Shown piece by piece: positions 14,573 through 21,770 of a stretch of DNA of 41,587 nucleotides. A program made the position numbers and the translations under genes. Every line of letters begins with the position of its first letter. Position 1 is the stretch's first letter. A model generated the notes under the pieces. It made no database searches. It was not told where the DNA came from and saw only the letters and a program-made list of their open reading frames with translations. Source of the stretch: Gammaproteobacteria bacterium. Its GTDB lineage: Bacteria > Pseudomonadota > Gammaproteobacteria > Steroidobacterales > Steroidobacteraceae. The DNA lies in the NCBI GenBank assembly GCA_005878095.1, contig VBNH01000068.1, forward strand, positions 1 through 41,587, written 5' to 3'.

Positions 14573-16033
14573 ATGAGACGGGTCAGAACACTGGGTCTGC
14601 TGGGTACCGGAGTGATCGGCGGTGGCTGGGCCGCGCGCGCGCTGCACTTCGGTATCGACGTCCTGGCCGCAGACCTCAAGCCTGAAATGGAGGAGTGGAT
14701 CCGCGGCGCAGTCGCCAACGCCGAAGCGTCGCTGGCGCGGCTCACGCTGGCGCCCCTGCCGCCGAAGGGCAAGCTGTCATTCACCACCGACCTGCAGGCG
14801 ATGGCACGGCAGGCGGATTTCATCCAGGAGAACATCCCCGAGCAGCTCGAGCTGAAGCAGCGGGTGCTCGCCGCTGTCAGTCATCATGCACCGGCCGATG
14901 TCGTGATCGCCTCCAGCACCTCCGGCCTCATGCCCTCGGATCTGCAGCGCGACATGGTGGCGCCGGAGCGCTTCCTGGTCGCGCATCCCTTCAACCCCGT
15001 GTACCTGCTGCCGCTGGTGGAGCTGGTCGGCGGCCGACAGACCTCGACCGCGGCCCTGGACGCCGCCAGCACTTTCTTCACCTACATCGGCATGCATGCC
15101 CTCAGGGTGCGCCGTGAGGTGCCGGGCCATCTCACCGACCGGCTGCAGGAAGCGCTGTGGCGCGAGATCCTGCACATGGTGAATGAGGACGTGGCCACCA
15201 CCGGCGAGCTCGACGATTCGATCGTGTATGGGCCAGGTCTGCGCTGGGCGGCCATGGGCACCAACCTGATCTATCACCTCGCCGGCGGTGAGAGCGGCAT
15301 GCGCCACATGCTCAGGCAGTTCGGACCGTGCCTGCAATGGCCGTGGACCAAACTCGAGGCCCCGGAGCTGAGCGAGGCGCTGATCGACAAGATGGTCGCG
15401 GGCACGCAGGCGCAGGCCGCCGGACGCTCGATCCGCGAGCTGGAGCGTTTGCGGGATGACTACCTGGTTGCGATCCAGCAGGTGCTGAAGCCCTACAACA
15501 TCGGCGCCGGCGCGACCTTGCGGGCGCTCGAGGAACGTCTGTACGAAGCCGCGGCTGCCGGCGCACGCGCGCGTATCGATGCAGCCGACCAGCCGCTGCG
15601 ACTGGTGGAGACCTACGTGCGGCCGGAGTGGATCGACTACAACGGTCACATGACCGATTCGCGCTACCTGCAGGTGTTCGGCGATGCGACCGACGCGCTC
15701 TTCAGGTACGCGGGCGTCGATGACGGGTACCGCCGATCCGGACGGGCGATGTACACAGTCGAAACACACGTCACCCACAAGGCGGAGGCGCGCGCGCTCG
15801 AACCGCTGTACGTGACGACGCGGGTGCTGGAGGTCGACGACAAGCGTGTGCGGCTGTTGCACAGCCTGCATCGCCGGCGCGATGAGGCTCTCGTCGCCAG
15901 CGCGCGGCAGCTGTACCTGCACGTGAATACACCGCCCGGGAAGGCCTCGCCGATGGAGGCCGGGGTGCGCGCGCGGCTTGCGGTCCTGCAGGCCGCGCAC
16001 GCGAGCGACCAGACCGAAGATCGTCGATCATGA
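14573..16033 (+). CDS. L-carnitine 3-dehydrogenase fused to a thioesterase domain
   Basis: This 486-residue two-domain protein begins with a 3-hydroxyacyl-CoA-dehydrogenase-like part (about 1-320) with NAD-binding LGLLGTGVIGGGWA (7-20). It shows the family ASSTSGL segment, catalytic His138 in VAHPFNPVYLLPLVELVGG and the PGH motif, matching L-carnitine dehydrogenases that oxidise carnitine to 3-dehydrocarnitine. The second part (about 343-460) is a 4HBT hot-dog domain (EWIDYNGHM.D..Y, then YTVETHV) related to the separate thioesterase at 20155-20646. The fusion is known in bacterial carnitine dehydrogenases. It is followed after 45 bp by the acyl-CoA dehydrogenase. The thioesterase part could release carnitine or betaine from CoA. 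Confidence 0.85.
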   Translation: MRRVRTLGLLGTGVIGGGWAARALHFGIDVLAADLKPEMEEWIRGAVANAEASLARLTLAPLPPKGKLSFTTDLQAMARQADFIQENIPEQLELKQRVLAAVSHHAPADVVIASSTSGLMPSDLQRDMVAPERFLVAHPFNPVYLLPLVELVGGRQTSTAALDAASTFFTYIGMHALRVRREVPGHLTDRLQEALWREILHMVNEDVATTGELDDSIVYGPGLRWAAMGTNLIYHLAGGESGMRHMLRQFGPCLQWPWTKLEAPELSEALIDKMVAGTQAQAAGRSIRELERLRDDYLVAIQQVLKPYNIGAGATLRALEERLYEAAAAGARARIDAADQPLRLVETYVRPEWIDYNGHMTDSRYLQVFGDATDALFRYAGVDDGYRRSGRAMYTVETHVTHKAEARALEPLYVTTRVLEVDDKRVRLLHSLHRRRDEALVASARQLYLHVNTPPGKASPMEAGVRARLAVLQAAHASDQTEDRRS

Positions 16034-16078
16034 GCAGCGCCGCGATGAGCGCCGCGCGCGCGGCGTGAGGAGAAGCCG

Positions 16079-17242
16079 ATGGACTTTGCGCTCACCGAAG
16101 AACAGCAGCTGATCGTCACCACCACGCGTGAATTCGTCCGCCGCGAGCTCGTGCCGCACGAGCGCGAGGTCGAAGAGAGCGGCAGGCTGCGCGAGGAGCT
16201 GCGGCAGGAACTCAAGGCCCGGGCGATTGCCGCCGGCCTGTACGCCGCCAACATGCCCGCCGAGGTCGGTGGCGCGGGGCTCGATGCGGTGAGCTGGATG
16301 CTGTACGAGAAGGAGCTCGGCTATACGGGTTACGTGCTGCACTACGCCTGCGTCGCGCGGCCGTCGAACATCCTGCTCGCCTGCCAGGGAGCACAGCGCG
16401 AGCGCTACCTGCTGCCGGCAGTGCGCGGCGAGCGTACCGAGTGCCTGGCGATGAGCGAGCCGCAGGCGGGCTCGGACCTGCGCGGGATGCAGACCACGGC
16501 ACTGGCGCGGGGCGGCGACTTCATCGTAAACGGCACCAAGCACTTCATCAGTCACGCCGACCATGCGGACTTCGTGATCCTGTTTGCCGCCACCGGCGAG
16601 GAGGATTCCGCGCGCGGCAAGCGTAAACTCATCACCGCTTTCCTGGTCGACACCGGCACGCCCGGTTTCGAGATCCGGCCCGGGTACCGGAACGTCTCGC
16701 ATCGCGGCTACACCAACAGCATCCTGCAGTTCAGCGACTGCCGGCTGCCCAAGTCGGCGGTGCTCGGGGAGCTGCAGCGGGGATTCGAACTTGCCAACAC
16801 CTGGCTCGGGGCAACGCGCCTGCAGGTGGCGGCCAACTGCCTCGGGCGCGCGGAGCGGGCGCTCGAGTGCGCCAAGCAGTGGGCGGTCGATCGCGTGCAG
16901 TTCGGACAGCAGATCGGCAAATTCCAGGGCGTGTCCTTCAAGCTTGCGGACATGGCGCTCGAGCTGCGCGCCGCCGAGCTGCTCACCCTGGAAGCGGCGT
17001 GGAAGCTGGATCAGAAGCTCGCGACCGACATGGACATGGCGATCGCGAAGCTGAAAGCGACCGAGATGCTGGCGATGGTCGCCGACGAGGCGCTGCAGAT
17101 TCACGGCGGCATGGGGCTCATGAGCGAGCTGCCGCTGGAGCGCATCTGGCGCGATGCGCGCATCGAACGCATCTGGGAGGGCACCAGCGAGGTGCAGCGG
17201 CACATCATCTCGCGCGCGCTGCTGCGGCCGCTGGGCGGCTGA
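16079..17242 (+). CDS. Acyl-CoA dehydrogenase, possible gamma-butyrobetainyl-CoA dehydrogenase
   Basis: This 387-residue FAD enzyme shows MSEPQAGSDL (about residues 124-133), the FINGTKHFISHAD-type segment, DRVQFGQQIGKFQ and the C-terminal QIHGGMGL with RIWEGTSEVQRHIISRALL. It is a complete member of the acyl-CoA dehydrogenase family, and GGAG lies just upstream of the ATG. In this cluster the fitting reaction is oxidation of gamma-butyrobetainyl-CoA to crotonobetainyl-CoA, the substrate of the CaiD-like hydratase encoded opposite. The reverse direction, reduction as by CaiA, is the alternative, but no FixAB electron-transfer flavoprotein genes are adjacent. Its 3' end converges on the hydratase gene with 80 bp between. 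Confidence 0.8.
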   Translation: MDFALTEEQQLIVTTTREFVRRELVPHEREVEESGRLREELRQELKARAIAAGLYAANMPAEVGGAGLDAVSWMLYEKELGYTGYVLHYACVARPSNILLACQGAQRERYLLPAVRGERTECLAMSEPQAGSDLRGMQTTALARGGDFIVNGTKHFISHADHADFVILFAATGEEDSARGKRKLITAFLVDTGTPGFEIRPGYRNVSHRGYTNSILQFSDCRLPKSAVLGELQRGFELANTWLGATRLQVAANCLGRAERALECAKQWAVDRVQFGQQIGKFQGVSFKLADMALELRAAELLTLEAAWKLDQKLATDMDMAIAKLKATEMLAMVADEALQIHGGMGLMSELPLERIWRDARIERIWEGTSEVQRHIISRALLRPLGG

Positions 17243-17290
17243 GGAGGCCGATCAGGCCGAGCTGCGCGGCTGCGTACCCGTGATGTCCGC

Positions 17291-17320
17291 GCCCGGGTTC
17301 CTGGCGCCCGGGTTCCTGGC
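17291..17320. repeat. 15-bp perfect tandem duplication
   Basis: The unit GCCCGGGTTCCTGGC occurs twice head to tail between the convergent acyl-CoA dehydrogenase and CaiD-like genes. It contains the SmaI-type palindrome CCCGGG and probably reflects replication slippage; no function is evident. Confidence 0.8.
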
Positions 17321-17322
17321 GC

Positions 17323-18099
17323 TCATTTCCCCTTCCACACCGGCTTGCGCTTCTCGGCGAAGGCGCGCGCGCCTTCCTTCAGATCCTCCGAGCGGATGAC
17401 CTTCTGCACGGCGTCGAGGCAGTCGTGCAACTCGAATGCCGCGTGCTCGGGTACCATTTCGGTGTGGCGCAGCAGCTGTTTGATGGCCGGGAACAACAAT
17501 GGCGGACCGGCGGCGAGCTGCTGGGCGATCTCGCGTGCCTTGGCGAGACCCTGGCCCTTGGGCACGACATGGTTGGCCAGGCCCCAGTGCTTGGCTTCGC
17601 CGGCGTCCATCCAGCGGCCGGTCATCAGGAACTCGACGGCGACGTGGTAGGGGATGCGCCGCCGCAGTTTGATGGTGCCGGCGTCCGCGAGCACGGCTAC
17701 GTTGATTTCGGGCAGCGCGAACTTCGCGTGCTCCTCCATCACGATGATATCCGTTCCCAACACGATCTCGAAGCCCCCGCCGCAGGCGATGCCGTTGACC
17801 GCGGCGATGAGGGGCTTGTCGAGGTTACGCGGGTAGTTCAGGCCGCCGAAGCCGCCCGGACCCCAGTCCTCGTCGGACTCCTCGCCGCCGGCGGCGCACT
17901 TCAGGTCCCACCCCGGGCTGAAGAAGCGCTCGCCGGCGCCCGTCACGATCGCAACGCGCAGGGCCGGGTCGTCACGGAAGGCGGCGAACGCCTGGTTCAG
18001 GCGCCGGCTTGCCGCCAGGTCGATGGCGTTCGCCTTCGGACGGTCGATGGTCACCTCGAAAACCGCACCGTCGGTTGCGGTGCTGATGCCGTCGGACAT
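17323..18099 (-). CDS. caiD: Carnitinyl-CoA dehydratase / crotonobetainyl-CoA hydratase (CaiD-like)
   Basis: This 258-residue crotonase-fold enzyme resembles E. coli CaiD along its length. It has TIDRPKANAID near the start, FRDDPALRVAIVTGAGERFF, GWDLKCAA, GPGGFGGL, the oxyanion-hole segment NGIACGGGFE and FALPEINVAV, ending AFAEKRKPVWKGK. Glutamates 111 and 131 sit at the same numbers as the catalytic pair I recall for CaiD. It would hydrate crotonobetainyl-CoA to L-carnitinyl-CoA or catalyse the reverse. It is the last gene of a four-gene leftward operon, one base after the stop of the CoA ligase. A different short-chain enoyl-CoA substrate cannot be excluded, but the match to CaiD is unusually close. 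Confidence 0.85.
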   Translation of the reverse strand: MSDGISTATDGAVFEVTIDRPKANAIDLAASRRLNQAFAAFRDDPALRVAIVTGAGERFFSPGWDLKCAAGGEESDEDWGPGGFGGLNYPRNLDKPLIAAVNGIACGGGFEIVLGTDIIVMEEHAKFALPEINVAVLADAGTIKLRRRIPYHVAVEFLMTGRWMDAGEAKHWGLANHVVPKGQGLAKAREIAQQLAAGPPLLFPAIKQLLRHTEMVPEHAAFELHDCLDAVQKVIRSEDLKEGARAFAEKRKPVWKGK

Positions 18100-18100
18100 G

Positions 18101-20158
18101 TCAGTGTTCCTCCAGGCGGATCAATGCGTCGACTGCCACGGCGCCCAGCCCCGCCGGGCGCACGATGACGGGATTGAGGTCCAGTTCCACCAGGCGCTCG
18201 AGATTGGCCGCGGCGTAGCGGGTGCAGGCGAGGGCGGTCTGCACCAGCGCGGCGACGTCCGCCGGCGGGCGGCCACGGTATCCGGCGAGCAGGCTTGCGA
18301 CTTTGAGTCTGCCGAGGGCCGCCGCGACGGCGGCAGCGGTGAACGGCGGCAGCAGGCTCACGCTGTCGCGCAGCAGCTCGGTCAGCACGCCGCCGGCGCC
18401 GAGCACCAGGAGCTGTCCGAACTGCGGGTCGACAGTCACGCCCACCAGCATTTCCGCGACGCCGTCGGTCACCATTTCCTCGACCAGCACCGTCGCGGAA
18501 AGCGCCGCCAGGCGTTGCGCGGCCGCTTCCGCTTCCGCGGCGCTGCGCACGTTGAGCACCACGCCGCCGACTTCGGATTTGTGTTCCAGCGCGGCGGCGG
18601 TGGCTTTGATCACCAGCGGAAAACCGAGCTGCACGGCGGCCGCGGCGGCCTCGGCCACCGGCACGACCCGCGAGCGGGGCACCGGTACGCCGAAGGCGGC
18701 GAGCGCGCGCTTGCCCTCGTGCTCCGCCAGCGTGCGCGCGGACCCCACCGCGGCGCGTGGCAGGTGCAGCTGCACTGCAGCGCCGCGTGCCCAGGTCTCG
18801 CCGACCGCGCCGGCGAGATCGAGCGCCTCGAGCGCCTCGCGCTGGCCCTGCAGGGGCACGATGCCGGCCGCGAGACACTTTTCCCGCGTGGCGCGCGACA
18901 GCGATTCGGGCAGCGAGGAGATCACCGCGCCGCGGCTGTCAGCGCCCGGCAGTGCGGCGGCAAACTCCTCGATCGCGCGCACATAGGCCGAGTCGTCGGC
19001 GGCGCTGGCCGGCGGACAGTCGATGAGGAACCCGACCGCGTCAAACCCGGCGCGCTGCGCGATGCCGAACATCGCGCGTTGGCGCGGATAGTCGAACCAC
19101 ACGTGGGTGTGGAAATCGAACGGGTTGGACACGCTCACGCGATCCGAGAGGACGTCGCGCAACCCGGCGGCGGCGGCGGCCGGAATGGGCGCGAAATCGA
19201 GGCCCAGGTGGCGCGCGGCGTCCACGGTCATCGCCATGTCGCCTCCCGAGGCGCCCATGGTGAGCACGCGCCGGCCCCTCAAGGGGCCGCCGACGTGGAA
19301 GATCTTGAGCGTCTCGCAGAGCGTCCCGAGCGTCTCGCAGCGTGCGATGCCAGCCTGCGCGCACAGGGCATCGAAGGTCGCGTCCGCGCCCGCGAGCGCA
19401 CCGGTATGGGTGCGCACGGTGCGGGTGGCCGCGGCGGTGCGCCCGGCCTTGATCAGCGCAATAGGTTTGCCGGCGGCGCGGGCGCGCGCGGCGGCCTGCG
19501 CGAAGCGCGCGGCGTCGTGAAGGCCCTCGAGGTATAGCCCGAAGGCCGTGACCCGCGCGTCAGCGCACAGCAGCTCGATCAGGTCCTCGGCCGCTACGCG
19601 GGTCTGGTTGCCGACCGTGAGCACGCAACCGATCGGCAGCGAGCGATCGTTGAACAGCAGGTTGAGCGCGATCGTACCGCTCTGGCAGATGAGGGCAACG
19701 CCGCGTTCGCGCCGGCCGCCGACCACCTGATCGGGCCACAGCGCCGCGCCGTCGAAGAAGTTGATGAAGCCATAGCAGTTCGGGCCGAGGAACGGCAGCT
19801 CGTCTGCGCTGGCGAGCAGCTCCTGGGTGAGGCGCTCGCCCTCGACTGTTGCGGTCTCGGAGAATCCGGCCGCGAAGCACACGAAGCCGCCCGCCCCGCG
19901 TCGCGCGAGCGCGGCCGCGATCGCCGGGACCTCGCGGTTGGGGGCGGCGATGAAGGTGGCATCGGGCGCGTGCGGCAGCTCATCGATCGCGCGGAAGTAG
20001 CGCTGCGCGGCCGAGGACGCGCGGCTCGGATGCACGCGCCACACCTCGCCGGTGTAGCCGACGACTGCGCTCGCGGCGAGCGCCGCATCCGCCCAGGCGC
20101 CGCCGACGAGCGCGATAGTGCGCGGCGCCAGCAGGCGCTGCAGTGCGCGCGCGTTCAT
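18101..20158 (-). CDS. ADP-forming acyl-CoA synthetase (fused alpha-beta), probable betaine/carnitine-CoA ligase
   Basis: This 685-residue protein joins a succinyl-CoA-ligase-like alpha part to an ATP-grasp beta part. The alpha part holds a CoA-binding domain (about 1-125), the GPNCYGFIN and ICQSGT segments and the phosphohistidine H251 in RTHTGALAGAD. The beta part (about 470-685) includes PLVIKATAAALEHKSEVGGV and LVEEMV. The family forms acyl-CoA from acid, ATP and CoA with release of ADP and Pi. In this operon it takes the place that CaiC (AMP-forming) or CaiB (CoA transferase) has in enteric carnitine metabolism, so gamma-butyrobetaine, crotonobetaine or carnitine are likely substrates. 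It overlaps the thioesterase by ATGA and abuts caiD. Confidence 0.8.
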   Translation of the reverse strand: MNARALQRLLAPRTIALVGGAWADAALAASAVVGYTGEVWRVHPSRASSAAQRYFRAIDELPHAPDATFIAAPNREVPAIAAALARRGAGGFVCFAAGFSETATVEGERLTQELLASADELPFLGPNCYGFINFFDGAALWPDQVVGGRRERGVALICQSGTIALNLLFNDRSLPIGCVLTVGNQTRVAAEDLIELLCADARVTAFGLYLEGLHDAARFAQAAARARAAGKPIALIKAGRTAAATRTVRTHTGALAGADATFDALCAQAGIARCETLGTLCETLKIFHVGGPLRGRRVLTMGASGGDMAMTVDAARHLGLDFAPIPAAAAAGLRDVLSDRVSVSNPFDFHTHVWFDYPRQRAMFGIAQRAGFDAVGFLIDCPPASAADDSAYVRAIEEFAAALPGADSRGAVISSLPESLSRATREKCLAAGIVPLQGQREALEALDLAGAVGETWARGAAVQLHLPRAAVGSARTLAEHEGKRALAAFGVPVPRSRVVPVAEAAAAAVQLGFPLVIKATAAALEHKSEVGGVVLNVRSAAEAEAAAQRLAALSATVLVEEMVTDGVAEMLVGVTVDPQFGQLLVLGAGGVLTELLRDSVSLLPPFTAAAVAAALGRLKVASLLAGYRGRPPADVAALVQTALACTRYAAANLERLVELDLNPVIVRPAGLGAVAVDALIRLEEH

Positions 20159-20646
20159 GGGGCGCGGCTGCTACCGCGCAATTCCAGCCGCCGCGATCCG
20201 GGTGTGGCTGCCGCCAGGCCCGCGCCCGCCGCCTGCAGCTGCGCGATCGCGGCACTGACCTCGGCGGGCAACGCCGCGGTCGTGACGGTATCGCCCCGCT
20301 GCTGCACGTGCAGCAGCATCACTTCCGCCACCGCCGCTACCCGCGTGGACCCGGCGCTGGTGAGCTCGAAGGCGGCGTGGATGCGCTTCGCGTCGGCGCC
20401 GAGGATGCGCATCGCCACGAGGGCGGTGTCGGTCTGCTTCACCTCGTGAAGATACTGGATATGCAACTCGACGGTGTACAAGGTGCACTGGGTGCGACGC
20501 CGGTAGGCCTCATCCAACCCGATGCGGTCCATGAGCGCGTCGGTCGCCTGGCTGACGATGAGGACATAGTAGGCATCCCGCAGGTGACCGTTGTAGTCGA
20601 TCCACTGCGGCAGGATCGGGGTCTGGTAGATCGGGATGCCAGCCAC
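20155..20646 (-). CDS. Hot-dog thioesterase, probable betainyl-CoA thioesterase
   Basis: This 163-residue 4HBT-family protein contains PQWIDYNGHLRDAYYV and a YTVELHIQYLHEV strand. The same layout is seen in the C-terminal domain of the carnitine dehydrogenase at 14573, so the two are paralogous. The GTG at 20646 follows the BKACE stop after one base and gives a start near PIYQTPILPQWIDYN; longer in-frame extensions run antiparallel through BKACE. In carnitine degradation the product of the cleavage enzyme, glycine betainyl-CoA, is hydrolysed to betaine and CoA, which fits this gene's position directly after BKACE. The 3' end overlaps the CoA ligase start. Confidence 0.8.
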   Translation of the reverse strand: MAGIPIYQTPILPQWIDYNGHLRDAYYVLIVSQATDALMDRIGLDEAYRRRTQCTLYTVELHIQYLHEVKQTDTALVAMRILGADAKRIHAAFELTSAGSTRVAAVAEVMLLHVQQRGDTVTTAALPAEVSAAIAQLQAAGAGLAAATPGSRRLELRGSSRAP

Positions 20647-20647
20647 G

Positions 20648-21547
20648 TCAGTGAAGCTGCAGCCGCTCCCGCGCCTGGGCCGCGGACAGAACCCGCGCGC
20701 CCATGGCTTCGATGATGGTGCGTGCCTTCTCGACCAGCTGCGCGTTGCTCGCATACACCCCGCGACTGAGATAGAGATTGTCCTCCAGCCCCACGCGCAC
20801 GTTGCCCCCGAGCAGTATCGACTGCGCCACCCACGGCATCTGCATGCGGCTCAGCGCGAAGGAGGTCCACACACACTGCGGCGGCAGCGTGTTCACCATG
20901 GCGAGCAGGTGCCCGACGTCCGCGGGCACCCCGTAGGGGATGCCGGTGCACAGCTGGATCATGGCGGGGGCGGGGATCAGGCCTTCCTTGATCATCTGCT
21001 TCACGAACGACAGATTACCGGTATCGAACACCTCGAGCTCCACTTTCACGCCCAGATCACGCAGGATGCCCGCGCCCTGACGCTGGTAATCGGGCGTGGA
21101 GACATAGGCGCGGTTGCCATCGCCGAAGTTGAGCGTACCGCAGTCGAGCGTCGCGATCTCGGGGCGGTACGGTCCCTCGCGGCAAAGCTCGATGACGTGC
21201 CGCATCCGCTCCTCCTGGCTCACGAAGTCGGTGCCGGCGGCGGGGGTGTCTTCGAGGCCGCGCTGGCCGACACAGATATAGCCCCCCATGCCGCAGGTGA
21301 GGTTGACGAGCACGTCGACCTGGCTCTCGCGGATGCGTTTCACGACCTCGCGATAATGGCGGGTCGCCATGCTGAACTCACCGGTTTCCGGGTCGCGCAC
21401 GTGGATATGCACGATCGCGGCTCCGGCGCGTGCCGCGTCGATGGCGGCAGCGGCGATCTGCTCGGGCGTGATCGGGCAGTGCGGGCTCTTGGTAAGCTTG
21501 GTGTCGTCGCCGGTGATGGCGCAGGTGATGATGACGTCGGAGTTCAT
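20648..21547 (-). CDS. BKACE-family beta-keto acid cleavage enzyme (3-dehydrocarnitine cleavage)
   Basis: This 299-residue TIM-barrel enzyme is of the 3-keto-5-aminohexanoate cleavage (Kce/BKACE, formerly DUF849) family. Visible landmarks are PITPEQIAAAAIDAARAGAA, the zinc-binding VHIHVRDPETG (H47, H49), NLTCGMGG and the late LGGNVRVGLEDNLYLSRG with the catalytic Glu-Asp region. The dehydrocarnitine-cleaving members condense 3-dehydrocarnitine with acetyl-CoA to acetoacetate and betainyl-CoA. The flanking carnitine dehydrogenase and thioesterase make that substrate most likely. It is the first gene of a leftward operon (BKACE, thioesterase, CoA ligase, caiD) with almost no gaps. An operator-like palindrome lies 38-64 bp upstream. 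Confidence 0.85.
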   Translation of the reverse strand: MNSDVIITCAITGDDTKLTKSPHCPITPEQIAAAAIDAARAGAAIVHIHVRDPETGEFSMATRHYREVVKRIRESQVDVLVNLTCGMGGYICVGQRGLEDTPAAGTDFVSQEERMRHVIELCREGPYRPEIATLDCGTLNFGDGNRAYVSTPDYQRQGAGILRDLGVKVELEVFDTGNLSFVKQMIKEGLIPAPAMIQLCTGIPYGVPADVGHLLAMVNTLPPQCVWTSFALSRMQMPWVAQSILLGGNVRVGLEDNLYLSRGVYASNAQLVEKARTIIEAMGARVLSAAQARERLQLH

Positions 21548-21584
21548 GGTGGCGGGTCCTCGGGCGCACGGCGCGCGCCACGCG

Positions 21585-21611
21585 GTAATATTATCGTTAC
21601 AACAATATAAC
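21585..21611 (-). promoter_or_regulatory. 27-bp inverted repeat upstream of BKACE
   Basis: On the minus strand the halves are GTTATATTGTTGT and ACGATAATATTAC around a central A. The left half and the reverse complement of the right half agree in 10 of 13 positions. It is a marked AT-rich island in GC-rich DNA, 38 bp from the BKACE start. The core TTGT-A-ACGA could suit a GntR- or TetR-type dimer. A related sequence lies at 14517-14544 in front of the dehydrogenase. Confidence 0.5.
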
Positions 21612-21770
21612 GAGCCGGCGCGGCGCGGCAAGCCGCGGGCGCTTGCGGCAGGAGACTGGAGCGGCTCAGTCCGCTGGAGCAGCATACCCGGCCCTTCGTC
21701 GAGTGGGTTCTTGCGGAAATGGGCTCGAGGCGTGCGCAGCGCGCGCTAACGGTGGTACCGTGGCGGCCGC

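Noticed and set aside
18023-19537. Open frame of about 500 codons opposite the ADP-forming ligase
   Set aside because: Composition is His/Arg/Gln-rich without domain features, and the opposite strand has a full-length, motif-complete enzyme.
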